The notes: generated by a model not told the origin, from the letters alone. DNA of 64,000 nucleotides from Ktedonosporobacter rubrisoli (GCF_004208415.1 NZ_CP035758.1:9114001-9178000); one strand, 5' to 3'. Counted from the first letter of the stretch, positions 34,737-44,444 are shown. A program made the numbers and translations.

Positions 34737-35938
34737 GCCTGGCTGTCGATAATCTCTCCGCCGGCTCTCCGCCACCTTTGCCGGTGGAGGCTGCCCTCGA
34801 ATATGTGTATGGTGGTAGACTGGACCGTGTACTCTGCACAATGCAGTTACACGGGCGGCCTACCGCCCTGCAAGGATGCCTACCTCTCTTATTACAAGAG
34901 ATATCCGCCGATAGACTTATTGCGCGCCTGGGGGCCAAGAAATATACTCAGCTGCTCACCTGCTATCGGGAAATGAGCCATCTCAATCTCTGGTATAGTC
35001 TGGAGATGGAGCGTGTTTTAAAGGCGCTGGTAGCGGCAGATATCCCGGTAATGGTTTTGAAAGGGGCAGATATCGCGGCAACCATCTATCCGCGTGCAGA
35101 TCTACGATATTATGATGATGTAGATCTGCTGGTGCCGCCCGAGAAGCTGGCTGAGACGACGCGTATTCTGGAAAAGCTGGGCTATGCTTATCACCAGGAG
35201 TACCGCTTTGAAAGCATTTCAAAACGGCGGGCCGCCTATGTCTATGTGAAGCCAGTAACTGCAGGACATGTGGTATTTGAGGTACATACCGCACCGCATG
35301 CTAATGAATTGCAAGTTTCGTTTGATGTGGAACAGATCTGGAAGCGGGCGCGTCCCATCAGCGTGGGCGGCGTGAATGTTTTAGGGATGGGTTTGGAGGA
35401 TCTCTTCATCTATCTCTGCTGGCATTATCGCGCCCATGCCTTTGAGCGGCTGATCTGGCTTTATGATATTGCCATGCTGTTATTGTATGGAGAAGCGCAA
35501 CTGGATTGGGGCTTACTGTATCGCCTGGCCCGGCGACAAGGCATGCTGGCTACAATCTATTATGTGCTGCAGTGGTGTCAACAGCTCTTCCATATGCCGC
35601 TTTCTTTTGAGACCTGCGTCGAGCGCTATATGCCTCCCGCGCCTATCACCTGGCTTATACAGCGCTACGTAGGGCGCGATACCTGCGCTGTCTTAAACAG
35701 GACCGCGCTGCGTCAACGCAAAATTTTGCAACATCTTTTGGTCGATACCGTAATAACATTGTGCCAGGTAGAATTACATGTGCTCTTCCCCAGTTCTGCA
35801 CATCTAGGACGGCTCTATATGGAAACCTCGCGGTTGCCATTGAGCTTTTTCTGGCTTTACTACCTGGTGCATCCTTTTTTGGTATTGCGCGAAGCCTGCA
35901 AGGCAACTCTACATAGCATAAAAGGCCCACACAGTTAA
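34733..35938 (+). CDS. Nucleotidyltransferase-fold protein (NTP_transf_5 family)
   Basis: 401 residues. VMVLKGADIAATIYPRADLRYYDDVDLLVP is the hallmark of the NTP_transf_5 family: a lysine-glycine segment followed by D(D/I)D metal ligands of the nucleotidyltransferase fold. The family recurs beside PqqD/HprK-like genes and exopolysaccharide loci; its reaction is unknown. It overlaps the preceding Wzz-like gene by ATGA, so translation is coupled. Its stop codon lies in the loop of a strong terminator. Confidence 0.8.
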   Translation: MSLAVDNLSAGSPPPLPVEAALEYVYGGRLDRVLCTMQLHGRPTALQGCLPLLLQEISADRLIARLGAKKYTQLLTCYREMSHLNLWYSLEMERVLKALVAADIPVMVLKGADIAATIYPRADLRYYDDVDLLVPPEKLAETTRILEKLGYAYHQEYRFESISKRRAAYVYVKPVTAGHVVFEVHTAPHANELQVSFDVEQIWKRARPISVGGVNVLGMGLEDLFIYLCWHYRAHAFERLIWLYDIAMLLLYGEAQLDWGLLYRLARRQGMLATIYYVLQWCQQLFHMPLSFETCVERYMPPAPITWLIQRYVGRDTCAVLNRTALRQRKILQHLLVDTVITLCQVELHVLFPSSAHLGRLYMETSRLPLSFFWLYYLVHPFLVLREACKATLHSIKGPHS

Positions 35939-35951
35939 CGGCTGTGTGGGC
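35925..35951. terminator. Bidirectional terminator around the stop codon
   Basis: GCCCACACAG at 35925-35934 pairs perfectly with CTGTGTGGGC at 35942-35951. The TAA stop of the nucleotidyltransferase-fold gene lies in the loop. It separates this gene from the convergent sulfotransferase. Confidence 0.7.
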
Positions 35952-36047
35952 TAACTTCCTCGTTCTTTAAGCATATCCTGAGGCAATTTCAGACCTTTTA
36001 GATGCTGTTGAGACTCTTTCTCGCTCCATTTGAAGATACTGTACCAA

Positions 36048-36920
36048 CTAGTGGTCCCAGGCAAAGTTCCTGCCCAGGAGCTTATACAGGCGCTGGTTAT
36101 GTGGCTCGAAGTAAGCAACCAGGCGTTTGCGCAGGGCCGGGTCCATTTTGGCGGGAGCATCTGAGTCTTTTGATTTATTGTAAGCTTTATAGCCAAGTTG
36201 AAGGCTGCGGGGTTCGAATACTGAGACGCCGAGGAAGGCTAGCACCTCTTTATATATTGCCGAGGAATCCCTATAGAAATCTTCGCTCCTGATAATGAGC
36301 ATGCGCTCGCGCGGAAAGAGGTTAAGCCAGCGCTCAAGCTGCTCGGCGTAGATGCCGCGTGCCAGATAAGCGGCGCGTTGATAGCTAAAGCTATGGTAAT
36401 TGGGATCGATTTGTACCCTTGCGCGGCCTTCGCGCGTTCTCTCCTCTTCGAGATTGAGCGCATCCTCAAAGGAAAAAGTTTCGTGGCCCCAGCGAATGTT
36501 ATGGCGATATTGCGAGTAGGCTCTATCCACAGGATTGCGCAGAAGGGCTATAAGCTTGACGTTGGGTAGGAGCGCGGCGACTTTTTGCGCTGGATGGGGG
36601 TAAAAGAGATATTCCGGGCTCCCTTCCCCGGTGATAAAAACCTCTTTGCGCATCCGTTCTACGTAAGATTTATGCACGCGGGTTGGGAAATGTCCCTGGT
36701 ACCAGGCCGGGCCTTTTCGAAAGTGCTGATCGAAGAAGTGGACCTCTTTCATGCGGGCTGAGATGATATTAGGATGCTCGATCAGATAGCTATAGAGCGA
36801 AGTTGTGCCACCCTTTTGCGTGCCGATGATCAGGAAATCCGGCATGAGCCGTAAAGAGCTGGTCAGATTACGGTAGAGGCTGACTGTCTGCCTTGCTGTG
36901 TTGAGAAATGGTGAAACCAT
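36048..36920 (-). CDS. PAPS-dependent sulfotransferase
   Basis: 290 residues. DFLIIGTQKGGTTSLYSYLIEHP near residue 30 is the 5'-phosphosulfate-binding loop of heparan-sulfate-type sulfotransferases, and LIALLRNPVDRAYSQYRHN is the 3'-phosphate-binding region. It would add sulfate from PAPS to a sugar, probably of the polysaccharide made here. AAGGAG lies eight bases before the ATG. It is the last gene of the minus-strand set Wzz/BY-kinase - ligase/polymerase - sulfotransferase. Confidence 0.88.
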   Translation of the reverse strand: MVSPFLNTARQTVSLYRNLTSSLRLMPDFLIIGTQKGGTTSLYSYLIEHPNIISARMKEVHFFDQHFRKGPAWYQGHFPTRVHKSYVERMRKEVFITGEGSPEYLFYPHPAQKVAALLPNVKLIALLRNPVDRAYSQYRHNIRWGHETFSFEDALNLEEERTREGRARVQIDPNYHSFSYQRAAYLARGIYAEQLERWLNLFPRERMLIIRSEDFYRDSSAIYKEVLAFLGVSVFEPRSLQLGYKAYNKSKDSDAPAKMDPALRKRLVAYFEPHNQRLYKLLGRNFAWDH

Positions 36921-36992
36921 TAGCCAAACTCCTTGATAGACTGCAATAGGTCAAGCTCCCCTCTACATGAAGAGAGGAGCTTGAGCCAGCGG

Positions 36993-38552
36993 CTAGCGCA
37001 TATATTCTGCTACGGGGGCCTGATTTGCTAAAGTTTCTCCTCTATCGTCCTGGTCTGATCTGGATGGTGGCAGCTCCATGCGCATGGCCTCTTCCTCCCA
37101 GTTAGGAATGCTAACGACTAAACCAAGCAGGAGCCAGCGATACGAGGCGCCTACAAAGGAGGCTGTGCCGCCACCATCGGCAGCCGAAGGCACAAATGAT
37201 GAGGTAAAGAGCCCGCCAAACACGATTGCCACAAAGTAACCAAGGTAGGCCAGAGCCAGCGCTTTGCTGAGTCTGCTGCGCGCGGATTTAAAACTCTTGA
37301 GGCAGATCCAGCCGATAGCTGCCATCGCCCAAAGCAGGCATATAAGCCCTTGTAGGCCCATTTCTGCCAGTACCTGCAGGTACTGGTTGTGCGCGACTCC
37401 TACGACGTCAGTGCCGTAGGCGATGTCAAAGAACTGGTAGTTGCCCGCGCCTGTTCCCATGAGCGGCACATGATTCCACCAGATATTGAGAGCGTCCTGC
37501 CAGATCTTGAAGCGATCGGTTCCATACGTTTGGGAAGGATCGAAAAAGCTGGTAATTCCCGAGACAAGGATGAGCGGGGTCAGGATCAGGGCTACAATCA
37601 GGGGTATCTTCCAGTTTTTGGTATAGACCATAATCATGGTCATTAAGGCCAGGAAAAGCGCGATCCACGATTCGCGCCCAATTGTCATCACCACGCCTAT
37701 GCTCATAATCAAGGTAAGCAGGCCCCAGATGGTGCGCGTCAAGGTTTTCTGGCTGTATAAGGCCTGGCAGAAGGCCACGCTAGCAAAGAGGACAAGCAGG
37801 GTACCAAGTCCGCTGGAGACCGAACCAAAGACTTCTGGACGCCTGATGCCCATGATTACCTCTTTTGAGTAGAGTCCCAGCGGTGCGGCAAAAATGGTGC
37901 CAAGGGCGTAAAGCAAGCCAACGACCATATAGCCTATAAGGGACCAGTAAACGTGGCGCACAGTATGGATAATGCCGGCGACGACAACTACGAACATCGG
38001 TAGGCCGACCAGGAGCATCATCTCAGCGGCATTAACTATCAGGACGTTGGTTGTGGCGTGGGGAAATGAATAGGTCACGTTAGGATCGGGACTTAAATGC
38101 GAGTAGATGATTGAGACAAGCCCGACCACAATCAGGGCGAGTAGGGGTGCTAGCAGGCTGGGAGGCAGGAGCCAGCGCCCACTTTTGCGGTTGGGCAAGA
38201 GTTTGCACAAAAGCCAGATCAGGCTTACCAGGAAGAAAAGTAAATTTCCCAGGTAGAGGCGCGAAAGTATCCCGGAACTGGCAAATGAAATTGCTACGCT
38301 CGGGCCGGCCACGATCAGGTATAAGGGTAATGCCAGCTCCGATTTGACAAAGAAAAGAACTATCAGGTTAATGGTCAGTGCTCCCAGCACGCCTACTAGC
38401 GGTGGCAATAGCGGGACCTCCATCAGGGCCGCCAGACCAATGGTCAGCAACAGGTAGATGACCAGGGTGGTGGTCATCTCTGCTGAAGGCAGCCTGAAGG
38501 CACTCCACCATGCGCCTATAGATGCCTGGTTCTCTACGTTATCTCTATTCAT
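36993..38552 (-). CDS. O-antigen ligase/polymerase-type membrane protein
   Basis: 519 residues and about ten to twelve membrane segments, with a large loop before the C-terminal helices, as in Wzy/WaaL proteins (PF04932). The loop contains PLMGTGAGNYQFFDIAYGTDVVGVAHNQYLQVLAEMGLQGL, matching the family's GxGxxxF and HNxxL pattern. Candidate starts are the GTG at 38567, only 3 bp after the Wzz/BY-kinase stop, and the ATG at 38552 with GAGG upstream; the latter is used. It probably polymerises the exported repeat units. Confidence 0.85.
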   Translation of the reverse strand: MNRDNVENQASIGAWWSAFRLPSAEMTTTLVIYLLLTIGLAALMEVPLLPPLVGVLGALTINLIVLFFVKSELALPLYLIVAGPSVAISFASSGILSRLYLGNLLFFLVSLIWLLCKLLPNRKSGRWLLPPSLLAPLLALIVVGLVSIIYSHLSPDPNVTYSFPHATTNVLIVNAAEMMLLVGLPMFVVVVAGIIHTVRHVYWSLIGYMVVGLLYALGTIFAAPLGLYSKEVIMGIRRPEVFGSVSSGLGTLLVLFASVAFCQALYSQKTLTRTIWGLLTLIMSIGVVMTIGRESWIALFLALMTMIMVYTKNWKIPLIVALILTPLILVSGITSFFDPSQTYGTDRFKIWQDALNIWWNHVPLMGTGAGNYQFFDIAYGTDVVGVAHNQYLQVLAEMGLQGLICLLWAMAAIGWICLKSFKSARSRLSKALALAYLGYFVAIVFGGLFTSSFVPSAADGGGTASFVGASYRWLLLGLVVSIPNWEEEAMRMELPPSRSDQDDRGETLANQAPVAEYMR

Positions 38553-38570
38553 AAAGGTGTGCCTCACAAC

Positions 38571-40115
38571 TTATTCCACAATCTCTGGATAAACCCTGTT
38601 GAGAACGATGAAGGGAGAGACGCCGATATTGGCCAGGAGTTGTTGAGCCTCAGCTACGTTAGGGCTCTGACTTCTCTGGGCATCGACTACCAATAAAACT
38701 ACATCGGAGAAAAGGGCCAGGTGCGTAGCGTTAGCTTCGCTCAAAAGCGATGGTCCATCTATGATAATGAGCTCGGCCTGGCTGCGCAGATTGCTTATAA
38801 ACGCTTCAAGCCCATCGACCCTTAACGTCTCGCTCAGGGCGCTGGTCATAGGCTGCGTGTTGCCAATAGGCATGACGCTTAAATTGTTCTCGATTACTGA
38901 GAAGGATCTGGCGGTACTTGCTATGCCATTGGCGCTGTTAGATAGAGCTTCCAGCGTGCCATCGGCGTTGGGCAAACTAAACCATGCATGAAGGACAGGG
39001 CGCTGTGGATTAGCATCGATGAGCAATGTGCGTAATCCATCCTGTGCCGCAGCAAGGGCAAGACAAGTCGCCACAACGCTTTTGCCTTCGCGCCCGTGTG
39101 GACCTGTGATGGTGATCACCTGCCAGGCTCGTTCGTGCTCATTGGCTTGATAACGCAGATGCCTTAGCAAGGAATGGCAGGGAGCTACCTGTTTGAGCGC
39201 TTGTAGTCGTTGCTCGCCTAGATCGGGCAGCTCTGGAATGCTGGCGGCCAGGCGCGGAAGCACGACCCTGCGCTTTTTCTTTTGCAATGGAATGCTTTGC
39301 GAAAACATGCTCGCTAGCATAATGCCGCCCAGCGCCATGATCAGACCGATAAGCGGCGAGAGGAGCAGGCGTTGCGTGCGCGTCGAGGGATAGCCAGGTA
39401 CTGTAGTAACGCTTGGCGTACTGCTGGCTAATTTAAGAATGCCGTTACTGTTGGCACCTTGATGAGCCAGAAGGGCCAGTTGTTTGTTGATAGCGCTTAT
39501 GCGCTGCTGCTGCTCCCGATAAAGGCTGCTGAGCTGGATATATTCAGAGGTGAAGGTCAGATGTGCGGCCTCCAGCGACTGAAGTGTGTCATAGGTATTT
39601 TGCGCATCACTTCTGCTCTGCTGCAGCTCTGTAGTGAGGGCAGAGCTGATCTGCGTGGCGATGCTTGAATGCTTGAGGCCAATCTCGCTGAGAATGGCGC
39701 TATAGACATCGTTGTCAAGGTTTATGGCATCCTGCGGGCTAGCTCCGATTGCACTTAGCTGAATGACGTTGGCTCCTGTCACCTGCGTGGTCGTGACAAG
39801 GGCCTCTAAATCGCTTAACTGCAGCCCCTTGTGTTTGGGCAGGACCAGCTTGAGCGTGGCCGGGCTGATAAAGAAATTAGTGTAGAAGAGGGCGGAGCTG
39901 TTCTGGCCGGGCATTGTGCCAAAGCCAGAGGGCAACGGAGATACGATAAGTAATGTAGCCTGATAACTTGCCGGTATCACGATATCCGGCAAAAAAAGGC
40001 TGCTAAGGGTGGCGATGAGCATAGCTAAAGCTATAAACCATCCCCAACGGAGCAGAAATTTAGTAATTATGGCTAGCCATATGGATCTGGAAACGTGCAT
40101 AGGGTAGGTACTCAT
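38571..40115 (-). CDS. Wzz/BY-kinase with intact Walker A
   Basis: 514 residues. An N-terminal membrane segment (WGWFIALAMLIATLSSLFLP), an extracytoplasmic helical domain and a second segment near 250-270 form the Wzz part. The kinase part has an intact Walker A ITITGPHGREGKSVVATCLALAAA, Walker A' TLLIDANPQRPVLH and Walker B ELIIIDGPSLL. It is the only one of the three Wzz/kinase paralogues here with a normal P-loop, so it should be the active ATPase of the system. No C-terminal Tyr-rich tail is present. AAGGGAAG precedes the ATG. Confidence 0.85.
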   Translation of the reverse strand: MSTYPMHVSRSIWLAIITKFLLRWGWFIALAMLIATLSSLFLPDIVIPASYQATLLIVSPLPSGFGTMPGQNSSALFYTNFFISPATLKLVLPKHKGLQLSDLEALVTTTQVTGANVIQLSAIGASPQDAINLDNDVYSAILSEIGLKHSSIATQISSALTTELQQSRSDAQNTYDTLQSLEAAHLTFTSEYIQLSSLYREQQQRISAINKQLALLAHQGANSNGILKLASSTPSVTTVPGYPSTRTQRLLLSPLIGLIMALGGIMLASMFSQSIPLQKKKRRVVLPRLAASIPELPDLGEQRLQALKQVAPCHSLLRHLRYQANEHERAWQVITITGPHGREGKSVVATCLALAAAQDGLRTLLIDANPQRPVLHAWFSLPNADGTLEALSNSANGIASTARSFSVIENNLSVMPIGNTQPMTSALSETLRVDGLEAFISNLRSQAELIIIDGPSLLSEANATHLALFSDVVLLVVDAQRSQSPNVAEAQQLLANIGVSPFIVLNRVYPEIVE

Positions 40116-40166
40116 ATATCTTCCCTTCTAACCCCTTCTGACAAATTTGCTAAGCTGTCTCTATCT

Positions 40167-40196
40167 TCTATAAATTAGCATACCGGGTGTGGTAAA
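40167..40196 (-). promoter_or_regulatory. Possible promoter for the Wzz/BY-kinase operon
   Basis: On the minus strand TTTACC (40191-40196) and TATAGA (40167-40172) are 18 bp apart. The match is moderate and about 50 bp upstream of the start codon. Confidence 0.3.
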
Positions 40197-40323
40197 TAGT
40201 TTTTCCCTCCACTATTTTAACTATCTCTATGATAACAGCTCAGCATATATTTGAGACTATAAATATGGTTAAGAAAAGGTTGATTTTGCTCGGCTATGCT
40301 TGAGATTTCTTGATGAAAGAAAG

Positions 40324-40352
40324 TTGACATAAAATAAAATTGCAAATATGTT
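40324..40352 (+). promoter_or_regulatory. Possible promoter for the GT4 gene
   Basis: TTGACA at 40324-40329 with a 17-bp spacer and TATGTT at 40347-40352, in the AT-rich divergent region 40116-40483, which otherwise shows no gene. Confidence 0.4.
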
Positions 40353-40483
40353 AATGATATTTTAATTCAGGATGACATATATATGGCTTATAGATTGAGT
40401 ATTGATGCTATGATAAATAGAGAGAGCATTGGCTAACGTTGTCAGATGCCCGATTCCTCGCGTTTTTAAGGAAGGAGTAAGCA

Positions 40484-41626
40484 GTGGGAAGGTTGCTACG
40501 CGTTGGGTTAGATCTTACTGCAATCTGGAGACGGCCAACAGGTATCTTTCGTTATGCGGCCGAAATGGCCAGACATCTACAGTTACAGGAAGAAGAAGAG
40601 CCAGCCATACACTATGTTTTATTTTTTGCCCACAAAGTTCATCCAGAGTTTGCGGCTTTACAGGATAGTTTTGAGACAGTCATTTGTCCTTCTACCAACG
40701 AATTATTCAATAAGCAAGTCTGGTTTCCGTTGATCCTGCCCGGCTTGCATTTAGACGTTATCCACTATCCGGCATTTCCCCCGCCGTATTTTCAGTCATC
40801 CGGGCCCCGCATTGTGATGACCTTGCACGATGCCGGACCCTGGCGTTATCCACAGGCGTTAACTTTGCGTGGGAGGCTTTATTTTCGCACCTTGCTCTCG
40901 CACGGCATGAGTGCCTGCAGCAGGATTATCACGGTTTCTGAGCATGCGCGGACAGAAATAGGGCATTTTCTTGGAGAGCAATATTTAGCCAAAGTCTCGG
41001 TCATTCCAGAGGCGGCTCGGCCAGAATTTGCCATTCCACGTGACGAGGCCTTTAAAGAGCAAGTGCGCACAAACTATCATTTGCCTGCGCAGTATTTCTT
41101 TGCAGTTTCTACCCTGGAGCCTCGTAAAAATCTTGTGACATTATTGGATGCCTTTCGGCGGCTCAAGGCCAGGCTGGGAGAGACCTGCCCACCCCTGGTG
41201 ATTGTAGGGCGCAAGGGATGGAATTGCGAGGATATTCTTGATTATATGGCAGAGCTTGAAAATATGGTCATATTCCCCGGGCATGTCAGCGATGAGGAAC
41301 TGATGGCCCTCTATCAGATGGCCACATGCCTGGTCTTTCCCTCCCTCTACGAAGGCTTTGGCTTACCCGTGTTGGAAGCGATGACCGCAGGCTGTCCAGT
41401 AATCACGTCTCGTACGTCTTCTCTACCCGAGATCGCTGGCGAGGCGGCCCTGCTTGTGAACCCTCTTGAGGCTAACGAGATTGCGGGAGCTATGCTGCTG
41501 GTCTTACGTGACAAGGATTTGCGTGCGCGCATGATCCGTGAAGGTAGGAGCTGGGCGACACGCTTTTCCTGGGAGCAGACAGCCAGAATGACCAGGGAGG
41601 TCTATCTTCTGGCTGCCGAAGCCTGA
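40484..41626 (+). CDS. GT4 glycosyltransferase (mannosyltransferase-like)
   Basis: 380 residues, GT-B fold. The N-terminus has VGLDLTAIWRRPTGIFRYAAEMARHL, as in WbdA/MtfB-like mannosyltransferases. VSTLEPRKNLVTLLDAF and the C-terminal FPSLYEGFGLPVLEAMTAGCPVITS, with its conserved EGFGLPVLE, define the donor site. The start is a GTG with AAGGAGT upstream. It would add a sugar to the lipid-linked repeat unit. Confidence 0.92.
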   Translation: MGRLLRVGLDLTAIWRRPTGIFRYAAEMARHLQLQEEEEPAIHYVLFFAHKVHPEFAALQDSFETVICPSTNELFNKQVWFPLILPGLHLDVIHYPAFPPPYFQSSGPRIVMTLHDAGPWRYPQALTLRGRLYFRTLLSHGMSACSRIITVSEHARTEIGHFLGEQYLAKVSVIPEAARPEFAIPRDEAFKEQVRTNYHLPAQYFFAVSTLEPRKNLVTLLDAFRRLKARLGETCPPLVIVGRKGWNCEDILDYMAELENMVIFPGHVSDEELMALYQMATCLVFPSLYEGFGLPVLEAMTAGCPVITSRTSSLPEIAGEAALLVNPLEANEIAGAMLLVLRDKDLRARMIREGRSWATRFSWEQTARMTREVYLLAAEA

Positions 41627-41663
41627 TCAGGCTACCTGCTTAATCTGGGCCTGGCTTGCCAGG
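41620..41663. terminator. Hairpins between convergent genes
   Basis: GCCTGATCAGGC at about 41621-41632 is a 12-bp palindrome over the stop codon, and CCTGGC/GCCAGG pairs at 41650-41663. They separate the GT4 gene from the minus-strand Wzz-like gene ending at 41667. Confidence 0.4.
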
Positions 41664-41666
41664 GGC

Positions 41667-43178
41667 TCAGGTAAGAAAGACGTAAAGGGGTTGCGTTTTG
41701 AGCTTTTCGCAGGTAGCGCGCGCCATCTTTATGGCCTTGAGGCTATCGCGGCGCTTCCTGACAAACAAAAGTACCTGTCTGACTTTGCTTATGAGGATGT
41801 GTGTATCTGGATGGTCAACGGGGGGAGCATCCAGGATAATCAGATCAAAGCTATGCTGTAACTCGGGAAGCAAGGTCAGCAGTGTTGTGGCCGTTAAAGG
41901 CTCTCCCTGGCTAAGTGTGGCTTGGGCGGGGAGCAGGAAAAGATTGGGCTGAGTGCTCTGTCGAATGCAAGAAAGCTCATGCCCCTTGCTGGTCTGGCAT
42001 GTGTATAGTTCCTCTGCCTCAAGCTGGTTGTGCAGCTCTGGATGCTCAAAGTCCATATCAACCAGGAGAGTTTTGTGTCCCTTGTGGGCTAGAACAGAAG
42101 CCAGGACCGTGGCCAGACGCCTCTTCTTGCGTGGACTGCTTAAGAGGATGGTATAGCCACCCTTGTCTCGCATGATGCCTGCACTGATCGCTGAGCCGAG
42201 CAGGCGTAGGGGCATAAGACGTCCGGGCAAGGGGAGCTTCTCGGCGCTTAGCAACTTTCTTTGCTCAGAGGGATGAAGCTGTGGGATCTCGGCAGTTACG
42301 GAAATGCCTGCCAGGCGCAAGAGCTCCTGTTTATGCCTGACGAAAGGGGTAAAGAAATCGAGCGCGACAAGAACACAAATTGTTAGCAGGAGGCCAGCGG
42401 CCAGGACAAGGCCCTGAATAACCAGGCCAGGCAGCGGAAGAACTGTAGGTTCTTCGGGTATATCAGCTTTCTGCAGAATGCTATACGTTTGCGCGATCAT
42501 CGGCAAGGCATGCTGTACTTCTAACAGAGACTGCTGATAGTTGTAGAGGGCATGGCGATCCTGATTGACCTGACTTTGATATTGCGTGAGCGTGACTTTC
42601 TGCGCGGGCGTAAGTGCGGGTGCAGGCCCACGTTGGGGCTGAGGAGGAGTCGCGGCCTCGATCTGCAGATTAAGCTTATTGATCTGGTCGTTGAGCCGCG
42701 TGGTAGTTTCCTGCAGCCACTGATTATAGTAGCTCATTTGCCTCTGGATACTGTCGGTCTGAGCCTTAACGAACATGGAGGCAAGAAAATTAGCAATATC
42801 TGCTGTAGCGTAGGGAGATATGTCATTCACGTGAATCAGCAAAATCTGATTAGTTTGATCAGTAGAGACGCTAATATTGTTTTTGAGCTGCTCTTCATTA
42901 AGATGAGGATACGTTTTCATAATCCTCCGCAAGATGGCTGGCGAGACAACTTTTCCCTGATATTGCTGAGAACTGGTCGGGATATTAAGCTGGACCATGC
43001 CTGATGGAAAAGCTGTATTGGCCAGAAGCCGATCATTGAGCAGAATAGCGACGGAGGACGTGTAGATAGGCGTCTGGTTGCTCGCGATCATCCCTCCCAG
43101 CGACCAGGAGAGGAGAGCTACGAGACCAAGCAACCACCACTTACGTCCGATCCCTTCTAAGTATGCTTTTAGTTCCAT
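41667..43178 (-). CDS. Wzz-like protein with degenerate BY-kinase domain
   Basis: 503 residues. It has membrane segments near 14-32 and about 245-268, a coiled region between them, and a cytoplasmic CpsD-like domain. Where Walker A is expected (about 335-350) it reads ILLSSPRKKRRLATVLASVLA, with no GKS/T. Walker A' LLVDMDFEHPELH and Walker B DLIILDAPPVDHP remain. It is therefore the second paralogue with a lost P-loop. AAGGGAG precedes the ATG. It follows a GT4 gene by 27 bp on the same strand. Confidence 0.8.
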   Translation of the reverse strand: MELKAYLEGIGRKWWLLGLVALLSWSLGGMIASNQTPIYTSSVAILLNDRLLANTAFPSGMVQLNIPTSSQQYQGKVVSPAILRRIMKTYPHLNEEQLKNNISVSTDQTNQILLIHVNDISPYATADIANFLASMFVKAQTDSIQRQMSYYNQWLQETTTRLNDQINKLNLQIEAATPPQPQRGPAPALTPAQKVTLTQYQSQVNQDRHALYNYQQSLLEVQHALPMIAQTYSILQKADIPEEPTVLPLPGLVIQGLVLAAGLLLTICVLVALDFFTPFVRHKQELLRLAGISVTAEIPQLHPSEQRKLLSAEKLPLPGRLMPLRLLGSAISAGIMRDKGGYTILLSSPRKKRRLATVLASVLAHKGHKTLLVDMDFEHPELHNQLEAEELYTCQTSKGHELSCIRQSTQPNLFLLPAQATLSQGEPLTATTLLTLLPELQHSFDLIILDAPPVDHPDTHILISKVRQVLLFVRKRRDSLKAIKMARATCEKLKTQPLYVFLT

Positions 43179-43205
43179 AATAATTTGGCTCCCTTCGTAA
43201 GCATG

Positions 43206-44444
43206 CTAAACGCTGTCGGGGACAGAAGAAGCATCTTGCCGGCTATCTCTGACGTCCTGTCTTTCAGTTCTATCCGGTGGACTGTAGGGCAAATGCGCTA
43301 CCTCCTCGTAAATGTCGAAAAGCCTCTGCGCTATCTCAGCTTGTCCAAAACGGGTTTGTGCCTGTCTTTGGCCTGCGGTACTCATCCGTTGGCGCAGGCC
43401 GGGATCGCTGAGCAGCTTGAGCAGAGCTTGAGCATACTCTGGTACGTTGTGTACATCTAACACATATCCAGTAATTCCATCGTCAATAATGCAAGGAATA
43501 CCAGAGCCATTATGGGCTACAACTGGTAAGCCTGCCGTCAGGGCCTCCAATAACACCATACCAAAGCTCTCAACAAATGATGGATGTGTGAGAAGCGTGG
43601 CCCCCTGATAGGCGGCCCGAATAAACTCGGGTGAATTATCTTGTAAGATCTTGAGGTGTTTGCTTACGCCAAGCTCGTCGGCCAGGCGCAGAAGATCCTG
43701 GCGAAAGGCCGGCTCAGCTGGCTGAGATGGCCCAACGATGAGAAGGCTGGCCTCGGGAAAGTGCTTCACGATGGCTGGCAAGCAACGTACCGTGTAGTCC
43801 CAGCCTTTGCGCTCAATGAGCTGACCCACGCCGAGAATAAGCGGATCACCGCTAATGCCGGCTGCGCGCAATATGTGCTCAGCTTCTTGCCGGCTAGGAG
43901 CGTCGGCAAAGATTTCTGGGCGCGAAACATGAGGGACAACGCGGAGGCGCTGCTCTGCAACTCCAAGGGCACATAACTGCTGCCTCGTGTATTCGGTAAA
44001 GACGATAACGCGCTGACTTAAATTGAAAAAAAGGCGCCCGGGATATTTGTCGTAAAGATCGCGCAATGGGCGCCGGTAGGGATAGACATGAAAATGGGGA
44101 GAGAAGATCAGCGGGAGCCCGCGCATACGGGCGAGAAGAATGGCTAGCTCGCTTCTCCCTTCTCCATAGCCATGGCAGTGGATAACGTCGGCATCTGTAG
44201 TCAATAGAGCCTGAATAAAGGCTCTTGAGAAAGGACGGCCCTTGCGCCTGCCGGCGGGGCAACGTCGCACATAGATCCCATCGATTATCTCCTCAGCTGG
44301 CTGTTGTTCGTTCACTTGAAAGGTCAGGACTTCGGCATCCCAACCGCGTAATACGGCCTCACGTACCGGCCAGTAGAAGTAGTACATCTCGAAAGGATGC
44401 ATTACTGTAGCCGGAAAATTCCAGACAACTTGCAGCAACTTCAC
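43206..44444 (-). CDS. GT4 glycosyltransferase
   Basis: 412 residues, GT-B fold. VIHCHGYGEG and LIFSPHFHVYP mark the N-terminal domain, LILGVGQLIERKGWDYTVRCLP the central hinge, and LLTHPSFVESFGMVLLEALTAGLPVVAHNGSGIP the donor-sugar site. The start is a GTG with AAAGGGAG seven bases upstream. It precedes a Wzz-like gene on the same strand and so probably belongs to the polysaccharide pathway. Confidence 0.9.
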   Translation of the reverse strand: MKLLQVVWNFPATVMHPFEMYYFYWPVREAVLRGWDAEVLTFQVNEQQPAEEIIDGIYVRRCPAGRRKGRPFSRAFIQALLTTDADVIHCHGYGEGRSELAILLARMRGLPLIFSPHFHVYPYRRPLRDLYDKYPGRLFFNLSQRVIVFTEYTRQQLCALGVAEQRLRVVPHVSRPEIFADAPSRQEAEHILRAAGISGDPLILGVGQLIERKGWDYTVRCLPAIVKHFPEASLLIVGPSQPAEPAFRQDLLRLADELGVSKHLKILQDNSPEFIRAAYQGATLLTHPSFVESFGMVLLEALTAGLPVVAHNGSGIPCIIDDGITGYVLDVHNVPEYAQALLKLLSDPGLRQRMSTAGQRQAQTRFGQAEIAQRLFDIYEEVAHLPYSPPDRTERQDVRDSRQDASSVPDSV

